Below, in pieces: positions 44,606 through 54,292 of a stretch of DNA of 64,000 nucleotides. The notes below the pieces were generated by a model that worked only from the letters and a program-made list of their open reading frames with translations, was not told where the DNA came from and did no database searches. The position numbers and the translations under genes are program-made. The DNA is from Microbispora sp. H13382. GTDB lineage: Bacteria; Actinomycetota; Actinomycetes; Streptosporangiales; Streptosporangiaceae. Each line of letters opens with the position of its first letter. The first letter of the stretch is position 1. The stretch spans positions 143,881-207,880 of the forward strand of contig NZ_JABBXA010000014.1 in the NCBI RefSeq assembly GCF_014161445.1. The letters are read 5' to 3'.

Positions 44606-47600
44606 GTGAGGCCGACGCTGGCCGCGGACGAGTTGCGGCAGAGCCTGACGCAGTACCTCACCACCACCTTCGCGCTGGCCGACCCACCCGTCCGCCAGGC
44701 CCTGAAGCGGTTCCTGGAGCATCCCGAGCAGGGCATCTTCCGCGGGCCGTACCTGCGCATCCGTACGCCGTTCCGGACCGCCAAGGACGGCTGGCGCACT
44801 ACGCTGGAGTGGGCACCGGAGGGCTTCTCGCCGTACCGGCACCAGGCGGAGGCGTTCAAACGGCTCAGCACTCACGGCAAGAAGGCCGAGCCGACGCTGA
44901 TCACGACGGGCACCGGCTCGGGCAAGACCGAGTCGTTCCTCATCCCCGTGCTCGACCACTGCCGCCGGGAGCGGGCCAAGGGGAAGGGCGGCGTCAAGGC
45001 CGTCCTGCTCTACCCGATGAATGCCCTGGCCACCGACCAGGCGTACCGCATCAGCGGATACCTCGAACAGCCGAAGTTGAACGACGTGACGGCCGCCCTG
45101 TACATCGGCGACACCCCCGGGGACAGCTTCAAGAAAGTGATGACGCAGCGGTCGGAGATCCGGCGCAACCCGCCGGACGTGCTCATCACCAACTACAAGA
45201 TGCTCGACCTGCTGCTCCAGCGGCCCGACGACCTGCCGCTGTGGCAGGACGCCGAGATCGCGTACGTGGTGGTCGACGAGTTCCACACCTACGACGGCGC
45301 GCAGGGCACCGACGTTGCCATGCTGCTGCGCCGGCTGGCCGCCGCGACCGGGCACGCACAGCCCGGCCGGCCGCTCGGCGACATCTGCCCGGTCGCCACC
45401 TCCGCCACCCTCGGGGAGAACACGGGTCAGGAGGGCGGCGGGCGAAGCATCAGCGAGGTGGCCGAGCAGGTCTTCGGCATGCCGTTCCCCGAGAAGTCCG
45501 TGGTCGGCGAGGACCGGCTCACGGTCGAGGAGTTCATCGGCGACATCGACGTCACGCTCCCGCTGCCCGGCCCCGAGGATCTGATCGCCTGCGGCGACCC
45601 GATGCGCGATCCGACGGCGATGGACGAGCTCGCCGCCGCCGTCACCGGGCGGACCGGGCTCGGCGCCCAGGAATTGGGGAAGGTGCTCCGGCATCACATC
45701 CTCACGCAGGCCGTGCTCGACGTGCTCGGCGGCGAGCCGCGCACCTTCGACGAGATGCTCGACCTGCTGCCGCGGCGCGGCGCGTACAACTGGGGCGCCG
45801 CCATCCGCGAGAACCCCGCCCGGGCCGCGACCGCGCTCGCCCGGTTCGTCGCGCTGCTGTCGACCGCCCGCGACCCGGAGGACACCGAAGACCTCGGCAA
45901 GCGGCCGAGACGGCCGTTTTTGCTGGTCGAGACGCACATGTGGGTGCGCGCGGTCTCACGGCTGCTCCGTCTCGCGCACCACACCCCGGCCTTCGCCTGG
46001 ATCGGCGAGCTGCCCGTGGTAGACGCCGACTCCACGTTCAGCGTGCTCGGCAAGACCCTGCTCCCGGCCGTCTACTGCCGCCACTGTGGCCGTTCCGGCT
46101 GGGCCGCGTTCTCGCCCGAGCGTGACCCGGACCAACTGATCACCACGCCGGAGCGGATCTACCGGGCGAACGTCGGCGCGGAGAAGAAGCGGGTCCGGCC
46201 GCTGATCCAGGCGACCGAACGCGAGGTGGAGGCGGCCGTACGGAACCTCGCCGTTCTCGACGGGGAGCGGGTCCGGCCGTACGACCCGGCGCGCGACACC
46301 TATGGCGAGGGCGACATCGTCTTCGTGCTGACGGACCTGCGCACCACCCCGGAGGCGCTCTACGCCGCCGAGCAGGACCGCTGCCCGGCGTGCGACATGG
46401 ACGAGGGCATCCGCTTCCTCGGTTCAGGACTGGCCTCGCTGGCGTCGGTGGCGATCACGCAGTTGTTCGCCGGAGGCCAGTTGGAGCCGGAGCAGCGCAA
46501 GACGCTGCTGTTCAACGACTCGGTGCAGGACGCCGCGCACCGGGCCGGGTTCGTCGCCAACCGCTCATACGCCTTCTCCCTGCGCCGGCTGCTCGCTTCG
46601 CGGCTGGACCCCGAGGCGCCGATCCTGCTCAACGACCTCATTGGCGACCTCGCGGCGGCGGCCAGCGAGGCGGGAGTGCTGCCCGCGGTCGTCCCGCCCG
46701 ACCTGCACGACCGCCCGGAGATCGACGCGATCCTCGCCGAGGAGACCGAGGGTGGCTCCGACGCCTGGAACCTCATCGGGGAGCGGCTGGCGTTCGCCGC
46801 CGTGATGGAGCTCGGCCTGCGCTCCCGGAACGGCCGCACGCTGGAGCTCACCCGGACGGCCGCGGCCGAGGTCGTGCTCGCCGACCCGGTGAGGATCGCC
46901 GCGCTGGCGCGTGACGCGCACACCGCGACCTCCGGCATGGTCGAGCTGCAGGCCGGCGACCGCTACCTCGTCTTCGTACGCGGCCTGCTGGAACGGCTCC
47001 GCTACCGGGGCGCGGTCAAGCACGCGTGGCTGGACAGGTGGATCGGCAACGCTGGCACCAGCCGCTACAACGCCATCTGGGGACGCCGCCCCGACGGCAT
47101 GCCCGCGTTTCCGCGCGGGGTCAGCGCGCCGACGTTCCTGCTCGACCGGATGAAGAGGAAGTCGGAGTTCGACCGGGTCGACGCCGACCAGGGCTGGTCG
47201 CAGGACTGGGCCACCCGTTGCCTCGGCCTGACCCGGGGCCAGGCCGGCGAGTACCTGTCCCGGCTGCTTCCCCTGCTGGCCTCCGAGGGCGTCGTCGCCA
47301 AGCGCACCGCCGACGACGGCGCCACCGGCGTGTACGGCCTGCAGCCCGGCCACATCCAGGTGCACCTGCTCGAAGACGAGCACGTCGACGACGCCGGCAT
47401 CGGCTGCGACCGATGTGCCTGGCAGCAGACGCTCCCGCCCCACCTCGTCGACGACTGGTACGGCCAGCCGTGCCCCCGCTATCGCTGCGGCGGCTCCCTG
47501 ACCGACCGCGGCAGCCGCGACCACCGGAGCGACTACTACCGCCGTCTCTATCGGGGCGAGGGCGTCTTCCGGGTCGTCACCGCCGAGCACACCGGCGCGC

Positions 47601-50600
47601 TCACCCGCCGCCAGCGCGAGCAGACCGAGGACCGCTTCCGTCAGGGCACCCGCTACAGCGACCCCAACGTGCTGTCCTGCACGCCCACGCTGGAGCTGGG
47701 CATCGACATCGGCGAGCTGTCGGCGGTCATCCTCGCCTCGCTGCCGCCGGGGCCGGCCAACTACGTGCAGCGGGTCGGCCGGGCCGGTCGCCGCACCGGG
47801 AACGCGTTCCTGGTCACGATGGTGGGCCGGTCCCCGCGCGACCTGTACTTCCTTGAAGAGCCGCGCGACATGATCGCCGGCGAGATCGTCCCGCCCGGCA
47901 GCTATCTGTCGGCCGTGGAGATCCTGCGTCGGCAGTATGTCGCCCACCTGGTCGACCTGTGCGCACGCGACCGGCTCTCCGGCGTACGGGCGCTGCCGCG
48001 GCGGGCGTCGGCGCTGTTCGGGGAGACCGGCTGGCTCGCCGGCTTCACCATCGCCGCGCTGGCGTCCGGCGCGACGCTCGCGGAAGGTTTCCTGGAGCTG
48101 TTCGGTGAAGCGGTGAGCGAGGCGGCGGCCACGGAGCTGCGCGGCTTCGCCACGGGCGGGCTGAAGGAGACCGTGGAGGAAGCCGAACGGGTGTGGAACC
48201 GGCGCCTGGACGACCTGCGCGAGCGGCTGAAGGTCATCGACACGGCGTCCGAGACGCTGGTGGAGTCCGATCCGAGCCAGCAGGCGATCAAGCGGTCGCT
48301 CGCGGCCGAGCGCCGGGCAGTGGCGCGGCTGGTCAGCGAGATCGGCGGGCAGAACGCCCAGGGCGCGTTGGTCGAGCTCGGACTGCTGCCCAACTACTCC
48401 CTCATCGACGCCGCCACCACGCTGGAGGCGACGATCACCTGGGACGAGGAGGTCCCGGGCGGCAGGCGGTATCACAGCGAGGTCCGTGAGTACAAACGTC
48501 CTGCCAGGCTGGCCCTCACCGAGTTGGCCCCCGGCAACTCCTTCTACATGCGCGGCTACCAGCACCGGATCAGCGGCCTGGACATCGGCACCTCGTCCCG
48601 CCCGGCCTGGGAGGAATGGCGGGTCTGCCCCGGCTGCGGCCATGTGCGGACCTTCCGGGCGGCCGAGGACACCTCGCCGTGCCCGCGCTGCGACAGTCGG
48701 CAGATCGGTGAGCTCGGCTCGCTGCACAAGGTGCTGCGGCCCACCCGCGTCACCGCCCATGACCGTCGCGACGACGTGCAGATCCGCGACGACAGCGACG
48801 ACAGGCAGCGGCGCTACTACGAGACCGCCGTCGCGGTCGACGTCGACCCGGCCGACATCGCGCCGGGAGCCTCCTGGCGGCACGCTACGGCCGTCTTCGG
48901 CGTCGACTTCACCCGGCAGGCCGTGATCCGCCGCTTCAACCTGGGCACCGCCCGCTACGACCGCCCGGCCGGCGACCGGTTCGCGGGCGAGCAGGTCCGG
49001 CTCAACCCCTTCCACGCCTGCCCGTCCTGCGGCGGGACGACCGTGGACGGCCCGCCATCCTCCAACGAGTCCGACGGGCTGGTCGCCACCTCGTCGTTCG
49101 ACCGGTCGCGCAGCCACCACCGGCCGTGGTGCCCGTTCCGGCGGTCCGCTCGCGACACCGAGCACGTCAAGCTCATCCTCGCCCACGAACTGCACACCGA
49201 GGCGCTGCGCATCCTGCTCCCGGTCGCCACGCTGATGGTCGAGCAGCGCTCCGCCTCATTCCAGGCGGCGCTGATGGCCGGGGTGGCGGCGCGGTACGGC
49301 GGCGACCCCGACCATCTCGACATCGTCACCGCCACCATGCCCGACCCGGCCACGGGCCGGGAACGGCGCTTCCTCGTGCTGCACGACACCCTGCCCGGCG
49401 GCACCGGCTACCTGCACCGGCTCTCCTCGCCCGAGGGTTTCCACGAGGTGCTCGCCGCCGCGTACAAGATCGTGGACGAGTGCCGCTGCAAGGAGGAGCG
49501 CCAGAAGAAGGCCTGTCACCGCTGCCTGCTCTCCCACGTCCCCGGCAGCATGTACGACAAGGTCAGCCGGGCCGACGCTCTGGAGATGCTCCGCGAGCTG
49601 CTGGAGAAGTGGGAGGTCGCCCCGGTCACGACCACGGCCGACATCTCCCTGTGGGACCAGGTCGAAAGCGAGCTGGAGGCACGCTTCCTGGACGGCCTGG
49701 AGGCGTGGGCCCGCCGGTCCGACACGCGTGCCGTGCTCGCCCGCGGCGAGATCGTCAACGGCAGGAAGACCGCCGACCTGCGCATCGAGGGCCCCGGCGG
49801 CGTGATCCGGCACTGGCGGATGACCCTGCAGAACACCATCAAGGGCACCCGGCCCGACGTGCTGTTCCGGCTGGTGGACGACGAACCGCAGGAAGTGGCC
49901 GTCTACCTCGACGGCTACGCCTACCACGCGACGGCGGAGATCAACCGCCTGGCCGATGATGCGGACAAACGGGCCCGGCTGCGTGCTCATGGCCGGCTCG
50001 TCTTCCAGCTCACCTGGGAGAACCTCGACGAGTGGGAGGGACGCGGGTTCGCCCCCGATCAGTCGATCGAGCCGCTGCGCAAGCCGTACGAGGGCATCGC
50101 GCAGGAACAGGCCCGAGGGTTCTACGGGCGCTCGGAACCGCACCGCGAGCCCGTCGAGCTGGTGCACACGATGTGGACCAACCCGGTCGAGACGCTGGTG
50201 GCCTACCTTCGTGAGCCCGACCGGCGGCTGTGGCTGCACCGCGCCGAGGCGGTGGTTGCGGGCACGGTCCGCAAACTCAACGGCATGAGCATCTGCGACC
50301 CAGATGGGGTGGCGGAGCGGGTGGCGGCATCGTTGCGCGGCGAGGACCTCCCGCCCGGCGCGGCAGGCCCTATCAGGGTCTGTTCCACAGACGACCTGGA
50401 CGGCTGCCGGCTCACGGTCGTCCTGGATGGTCGCACCGGAGCGTGGAGCGCGTTCACCGTGATCGACGACCGCAACGAGACGATCCTCGCTGACGACGAG
50501 GCGCACCGGCGCCACTGGGCGGGCTGGCTCTACTGGGGCAACCTCCTGCAGTTCCTCGACGCCGGTGCGGGCGACGGAGGCCAGCTCGCCCTCAGCGAGC

Positions 50601-51112
50601 TGGATCTGTTCGATCCGGGTCTGCTCGCCGCAGCGGGTGGCGAGGGTCTCCTCACGGCGCTCAGCAGGCTCCCGCTCGACGCGGACCTCGCCGAGGGTCT
50701 GTCCGACGACACGCCGTTCGTCCCGCGCCCACCGGACGAGGAAGGCGAGTCGGGACGGCCTCCGTCCGACAAGACCGAGGTGACCGACGAGACGGCGGAG
50801 GATGTCGTCCCGCAGGACTGGGAGGAGGTGCTCGACCTCCTTGACCCCGAGGACGCCGCGCTGGCGCGCCTGGCGCACGCCCTCACCGAGCTGGGAGTGC
50901 CCGCCCCCGAGGCGGGCTACGAGCTCGGCGAGCAGGCCTGGCAGGCCGAGCTGGCCTGGCCGCAGGCCAAGCTGGCGGTCATGCTCTCCGGAGACGACGA
51001 CGAGGCGCGCAGACGCGACGCCGCCTACGCCCAGGAGGGCTGGGACGTGCGGATCGCGGAGGGCTGGACATCAGAAGAACTGGCCGAGCGTCTCGGGGTG
51101 AGCGGACGGTGA
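44606..51112 (+). CDS. Giant DEAD/DEAH helicase with MZB (DUF1998) domain, DruE-like
   Basis: A 2168-aa SF2 helicase. Walker A TGTGSGKT is at residues 101-108 and the DEFH box at 224-227. A very long insert follows before helicase C, with CTPTLELGIDIGELSAV and QRVGRAGRR from 1055. Zinc-binding cysteine pairs appear near 1340 (CPGCGHV, CPRC) and 1470 (CPSCGG). The MZB/DUF1998 domain ends with CRCKEERQKKACHRC near 1630. Beyond it, around 1765-1820, YLDGYAYH followed by RLVFQLTW looks like a Vsr/PD-(D/E)XK-type nuclease remnant or domain. Size and layout are closest to DruE of Druantia and similar MZB helicases. GTG 44606 has GAGGAG 4 nt upstream. It heads an operon with a small ORF, RelE-UvrD, a kinase and a methylase. 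Confidence 0.82.
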   Translation: MRPTLAADELRQSLTQYLTTTFALADPPVRQALKRFLEHPEQGIFRGPYLRIRTPFRTAKDGWRTTLEWAPEGFSPYRHQAEAFKRLSTHGKKAEPTLITTGTGSGKTESFLIPVLDHCRRERAKGKGGVKAVLLYPMNALATDQAYRISGYLEQPKLNDVTAALYIGDTPGDSFKKVMTQRSEIRRNPPDVLITNYKMLDLLLQRPDDLPLWQDAEIAYVVVDEFHTYDGAQGTDVAMLLRRLAAATGHAQPGRPLGDICPVATSATLGENTGQEGGGRSISEVAEQVFGMPFPEKSVVGEDRLTVEEFIGDIDVTLPLPGPEDLIACGDPMRDPTAMDELAAAVTGRTGLGAQELGKVLRHHILTQAVLDVLGGEPRTFDEMLDLLPRRGAYNWGAAIRENPARAATALARFVALLSTARDPEDTEDLGKRPRRPFLLVETHMWVRAVSRLLRLAHHTPAFAWIGELPVVDADSTFSVLGKTLLPAVYCRHCGRSGWAAFSPERDPDQLITTPERIYRANVGAEKKRVRPLIQATEREVEAAVRNLAVLDGERVRPYDPARDTYGEGDIVFVLTDLRTTPEALYAAEQDRCPACDMDEGIRFLGSGLASLASVAITQLFAGGQLEPEQRKTLLFNDSVQDAAHRAGFVANRSYAFSLRRLLASRLDPEAPILLNDLIGDLAAAASEAGVLPAVVPPDLHDRPEIDAILAEETEGGSDAWNLIGERLAFAAVMELGLRSRNGRTLELTRTAAAEVVLADPVRIAALARDAHTATSGMVELQAGDRYLVFVRGLLERLRYRGAVKHAWLDRWIGNAGTSRYNAIWGRRPDGMPAFPRGVSAPTFLLDRMKRKSEFDRVDADQGWSQDWATRCLGLTRGQAGEYLSRLLPLLASEGVVAKRTADDGATGVYGLQPGHIQVHLLEDEHVDDAGIGCDRCAWQQTLPPHLVDDWYGQPCPRYRCGGSLTDRGSRDHRSDYYRRLYRGEGVFRVVTAEHTGALTRRQREQTEDRFRQGTRYSDPNVLSCTPTLELGIDIGELSAVILASLPPGPANYVQRVGRAGRRTGNAFLVTMVGRSPRDLYFLEEPRDMIAGEIVPPGSYLSAVEILRRQYVAHLVDLCARDRLSGVRALPRRASALFGETGWLAGFTIAALASGATLAEGFLELFGEAVSEAAATELRGFATGGLKETVEEAERVWNRRLDDLRERLKVIDTASETLVESDPSQQAIKRSLAAERRAVARLVSEIGGQNAQGALVELGLLPNYSLIDAATTLEATITWDEEVPGGRRYHSEVREYKRPARLALTELAPGNSFYMRGYQHRISGLDIGTSSRPAWEEWRVCPGCGHVRTFRAAEDTSPCPRCDSRQIGELGSLHKVLRPTRVTAHDRRDDVQIRDDSDDRQRRYYETAVAVDVDPADIAPGASWRHATAVFGVDFTRQAVIRRFNLGTARYDRPAGDRFAGEQVRLNPFHACPSCGGTTVDGPPSSNESDGLVATSSFDRSRSHHRPWCPFRRSARDTEHVKLILAHELHTEALRILLPVATLMVEQRSASFQAALMAGVAARYGGDPDHLDIVTATMPDPATGRERRFLVLHDTLPGGTGYLHRLSSPEGFHEVLAAAYKIVDECRCKEERQKKACHRCLLSHVPGSMYDKVSRADALEMLRELLEKWEVAPVTTTADISLWDQVESELEARFLDGLEAWARRSDTRAVLARGEIVNGRKTADLRIEGPGGVIRHWRMTLQNTIKGTRPDVLFRLVDDEPQEVAVYLDGYAYHATAEINRLADDADKRARLRAHGRLVFQLTWENLDEWEGRGFAPDQSIEPLRKPYEGIAQEQARGFYGRSEPHREPVELVHTMWTNPVETLVAYLREPDRRLWLHRAEAVVAGTVRKLNGMSICDPDGVAERVAASLRGEDLPPGAAGPIRVCSTDDLDGCRLTVVLDGRTGAWSAFTVIDDRNETILADDEAHRRHWAGWLYWGNLLQFLDAGAGDGGQLALSELDLFDPGLLAAAGGEGLLTALSRLPLDADLAEGLSDDTPFVPRPPDEEGESGRPPSDKTEVTDETAEDVVPQDWEEVLDLLDPEDAALARLAHALTELGVPAPEAGYELGEQAWQAELAWPQAKLAVMLSGDDDEARRRDAAYAQEGWDVRIAEGWTSEELAERLGVSGR

Positions 51113-51216
51113 GTGTGCAAGGCGAGGCGGACTCGACCCGGAAATACAGCGGAGGCCCGGTGAGTGGGCGGAGCAACCGGTACGGCGGCAGCGCACCGGT
51201 GAAGGAGGTCGCGTGA
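51109..51216 (+). CDS. 35-aa small ORF coupled at both ends
   Basis: GTG 51109 overlaps the helicase stop (GTGA), and its own stop TGA 51214-51216 overlaps the GTG of the RelE-UvrD gene (GTGA at 51213-51216). The product starts MSVQGEADSTRKYSGG, ends SAPVKEVA, and is Gly/Ser-rich with several basic residues. The strong AAGGAGG for the downstream gene lies inside it. It may be a real small protein, or only a coupling frame that carries ribosomes across the gap. No family is recognised. Confidence 0.45.
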   Translation: MSVQGEADSTRKYSGGPVSGRSNRYGGSAPVKEVA

Positions 51217-53399
51217 ACACGGTGACGTTACGGCTCCTCGACAAGGCTGACAAGGAGATCCTCAAGCTGCCGCGGGCGGTCAAGGGAGCCATCTACGACT
51301 TCCAGCACAAGTTCCGCCAGGACCCGGAGAGCCCCGGTCTGCGGTTCAAGCAGCTCAAGGGGCATCCGCGGCTGTATTCGGCACGGGTGAACCTGGACTA
51401 CCGGGCGCTACTGCTGCACGCGGGCGGCGGCGACTACATCCTGGTCGCGGTCAAACCGCGCCAGGAGGTCTACGACAACCTGGACAAGTTCGCCTACCAG
51501 GTCAATCCGGTGACGGGTGGCATCGAGTTCCTCGACCTGCTGACGATCGGGGGGAAGGTCGCCACCGAGCCCGCGCCGACCCCGGTGGCCATGCCTCCCG
51601 CCGAGGAGAATCCGCCGGAGCCGCTCTTCGCCAAGATCTCGGCCGAGACCCTGCTCGGCCTGGGTGTGGCGGAGCCGCTGCTTCCCCTGATCGCGAAGAT
51701 CACCACTGAGGACGAACTGCTCGGCCTGACCACCTACGCGCCGCAGCTCACCGGTGAGGTGCTGCTCGCGCTGTACGACGGTAAGACGGTCGACGAGGTG
51801 ATGGACCAGATCACCGCGCCGGTCGCGGTGGAGGAGACGGTCGACACCGACGACTACCAGGCGGCGCTCGCCCGTCCCGCCACGGTCGTGACCACCGAGG
51901 ACACCGCCCTGCAGGAGGTGCTGGAGGACGGCGACTTCGGACGCTGGAAGGTCTTCCTGCACCCCACCCAGCAGAAGATCGTGGATCGCGTCTACAGCGG
52001 CCCCGCCCGCGTCACCGGCGGCCCCGGCACCGGCAAGACGATCGTGGCGCTGCACCGGGTCAAGCATCTGGTCGAGCGGCTCGGCCCGGGCGAGGGCAAG
52101 GACGTGCTGCTGACGACGTTCAACAAGAACCTCGCCGCCGACCTGCGGCGGCGGCTACTCGACCTCGCAGGGCAGGAGGTCGTCAAGCGGGTCGAGATTG
52201 TCAACATCGACAAGCTGGCCAGCGACCTCGTCGCCCCGACTCAGACCGGCACCGGGCGGCAGTGGATCGACGACACCAAAGCCGTCATCCAGTGGCAGGA
52301 GCTCCTCGACGAGCTGGGGGAGCAGAAGTGGGACCCCGAGTTCTTGCACGCCGAATGGTCGCAGGTGATCCTCGGGCAGGGCGTCGCGACCCGGGCCGAG
52401 TACTTCCGCGCCCGCCGGGCCGGGCGGGGTCGCGCGATCAGCCGACAGGACCGAGCGGAGATCTGGAAACTTGTCGAGCGCTACGTGATGCGCCTGGACG
52501 ACAAGAAGCTCTGGACGTACCGACAGGTCGCCGAGCGGGCCGCGGGACTGGCGATCGAGCGGGCCAAGGCCATCGCGACCTACCAGGCCAACCAGGTCAG
52601 CTCGGCGAAGCTGCAGCACGAATCCGGCATCTGGTACAAGCACCCCTATCGGCACATCGTCGTGGACGAGGCGCAGGACCTCGGCGCGGCGCATTGGCGG
52701 ATGCTGCGCGCGATGGTGCCCGAAGGGCCCGACGACCTTTTCATCGCCGGCGACACCCATCAGCGGATCTACGCCAACCAGGTCTCACTGGGCAGCCTGG
52801 GCATCAACATCCGGGGCCGGTCGTCGAAGCTGACCCTCAGCTACCGCACCACCCACGAGATACTCGGGACCGCCTGTCGCCTGCTCGGCGAGGAGGAGTG
52901 GGACGACCTCGACGACGGCACCGACGACCTCACCGGCTACCGATCCGTGCTGCGAGGCCCCGACCCGGTGCTCACGCCGTACGCCACCTGGGGGGCCGAG
53001 CTCGACGGAATTGTCGAGCAGGTCAGGGAGTGGGGAGAGGGCTCGATCGCGGTCTGTGTGCCCGAGCGGTGGATGGTGGCCGAGGTCGAGAACCGGCTCG
53101 GCAAGGCCGGCATCATGGCGGCATCCATCGGTCCCGACGGGCCGAAGCTCGTCGAGGCGCCCGTCCATGTGGGGACTATGCACCGATTCAAGGGGCTGGA
53201 GTATCAGCGCATGATCCTCGCCGGTGTCGCGGAGGGCCTGTTGCCCGCGCAACGGGTTCTCGCGTTCGAGAAGGACGATCCCCTGCGCTGCCGCCGGGAG
53301 TTGCAGCGTGCCCGGTCGCTGCTTTTCGTGGCCGCCACCCGGGCGCGGGACAGCGTCGTGATCAGCTGGCACGGCACCAAGAGCAGGTTCCTGCCGTGA
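51213..53399 (+). CDS. UvrD/Rep-type helicase with N-terminal RelE-like domain
   Basis: A 728-aa protein. Residues 1-90 look like a RelE/ParE-superfamily domain: LPRAVKGAIYDFQHKF, FKQLKGHPRLYSARVN and LDYRALLLH match the toxin helices and strands. An acidic linker follows. The SF1A motor has Walker A GGPGTGKT at 269-276, VVDEAQD with Asp485-Glu486, LSYRTT, and motif VI VAATRARD near the C-terminus. The strong AAGGAGG 5 nt before GTG 51213 supports the start. RelE toxins cut mRNA in the ribosome; here the fold may instead bind DNA/RNA or be held as an internal effector. The stop overlaps the kinase GTG. No antitoxin gene is visible unless the upstream small ORF serves. Confidence 0.83.
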   Translation: MNTVTLRLLDKADKEILKLPRAVKGAIYDFQHKFRQDPESPGLRFKQLKGHPRLYSARVNLDYRALLLHAGGGDYILVAVKPRQEVYDNLDKFAYQVNPVTGGIEFLDLLTIGGKVATEPAPTPVAMPPAEENPPEPLFAKISAETLLGLGVAEPLLPLIAKITTEDELLGLTTYAPQLTGEVLLALYDGKTVDEVMDQITAPVAVEETVDTDDYQAALARPATVVTTEDTALQEVLEDGDFGRWKVFLHPTQQKIVDRVYSGPARVTGGPGTGKTIVALHRVKHLVERLGPGEGKDVLLTTFNKNLAADLRRRLLDLAGQEVVKRVEIVNIDKLASDLVAPTQTGTGRQWIDDTKAVIQWQELLDELGEQKWDPEFLHAEWSQVILGQGVATRAEYFRARRAGRGRAISRQDRAEIWKLVERYVMRLDDKKLWTYRQVAERAAGLAIERAKAIATYQANQVSSAKLQHESGIWYKHPYRHIVVDEAQDLGAAHWRMLRAMVPEGPDDLFIAGDTHQRIYANQVSLGSLGINIRGRSSKLTLSYRTTHEILGTACRLLGEEEWDDLDDGTDDLTGYRSVLRGPDPVLTPYATWGAELDGIVEQVREWGEGSIAVCVPERWMVAEVENRLGKAGIMAASIGPDGPKLVEAPVHVGTMHRFKGLEYQRMILAGVAEGLLPAQRVLAFEKDDPLRCRRELQRARSLLFVAATRARDSVVISWHGTKSRFLP

Positions 53400-54289
53400 G
53401 GACCATCGCCGACCGTTACCGGATCACCTCGCCCATCGGGCGGGGTGGCATGGGCGAGGTGTGGGAGGGCACCGACCTGCGGCTCAACCGGCCGGTCGCG
53501 ATCAAGCTGATCAACTCCGCCGACCTCGCCTCCGAGAAGGAGGCACGGCGGCGCTTCAACCGTGAGGCCAGGATTACCGCACGGCTCCGCCACCCGGGCG
53601 TTCCGGTCGTCTACGACTTCGGCGACGACGGCGACCTGTATATGGTCATGGAGGCGCTGCGGGGCGAGTCTGTCGGCAAGCTCAAGGACGAGGTGGGCAG
53701 CCTGCCCGTATCGTGGGCGGCCTTCGTCTGCGCTCAGGTGTGCGCCGTACTGGCCGCAGCACACGAGGCCGGGCTGCTCCACCGCGACGTCAAGCCGGAG
53801 AACCTGTTGCTGTGCCGGGACGGGGCGGTGAAGGTCATTGACTTCGGCGTGGCTGCCTCGCTCGGCGCGAGCGAGTTCTCCCGGATCACCCAGAGCGGGC
53901 AGGTTCCGGGGACCGCTCGCTATATGGCACCCGAGCTCGTCGAAGGGGAGAACGCCAGCCGGGCAAGTGACCTCTACACCATCGGCTGCGTGCTGTACGA
54001 GCTGCTCACCGGCACGCGGCCGTTCGAGTCCCGTGACCTGCTACGGGAAATCGTCCGCAGCAAGGAGGAGGACCCACCGCCGATGGCGGGTGTGCCCGCG
54101 GAGTTGGAGGAGCTTACGCACCGGCTGCTCATCAAGGACCCGGCTCACCGTCCCTCTGACGCGACCGAGGTATACCGGAGCCTCCTGCCGTGGGTGTGCG
54201 ACCTCCCTCCGCTTCCCGGCTGGGTCGCCCAGGACCTGTCGACCGATCCTGTTCACATGTACTCGACAGTGATCGCGAGTTTGGGCTAA
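53396..54289 (+). CDS. Cytoplasmic Hanks-type Ser/Thr kinase
   Basis: A 297-aa kinase, little more than the catalytic domain. The N-terminus has GRGGMGEV and VAIKL, HRDVKPEN begins at His129 (Asp131), DFG is at 149-151, and GTARYMAPE marks the activation segment. There is no TM segment. The GTG overlaps the RelE-UvrD stop (GTGA at 53396-53399), and the methylase follows after 3 nt, so all three are one translational unit. Likely targets are the flanking helicase or the HTH-methylase. It is a clear family member, but not close to the kinase at 34093. Confidence 0.88.
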   Translation: MRTIADRYRITSPIGRGGMGEVWEGTDLRLNRPVAIKLINSADLASEKEARRRFNREARITARLRHPGVPVVYDFGDDGDLYMVMEALRGESVGKLKDEVGSLPVSWAAFVCAQVCAVLAAAHEAGLLHRDVKPENLLLCRDGAVKVIDFGVAASLGASEFSRITQSGQVPGTARYMAPELVEGENASRASDLYTIGCVLYELLTGTRPFESRDLLREIVRSKEEDPPPMAGVPAELEELTHRLLIKDPAHRPSDATEVYRSLLPWVCDLPPLPGWVAQDLSTDPVHMYSTVIASLG

Positions 54290-54292
54290 TCC

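Noticed and set aside
43230..44609. 459-aa open frame on the + strand through the repeat region
   Set aside because: It crosses strong terminators and the antisense of the NYN gene and resembles no family.
46565..49195. 876-aa open frame on the - strand
   Set aside because: It is antisense to the giant MZB helicase, shows no recognisable domain and is Arg/Gly/Pro-rich.
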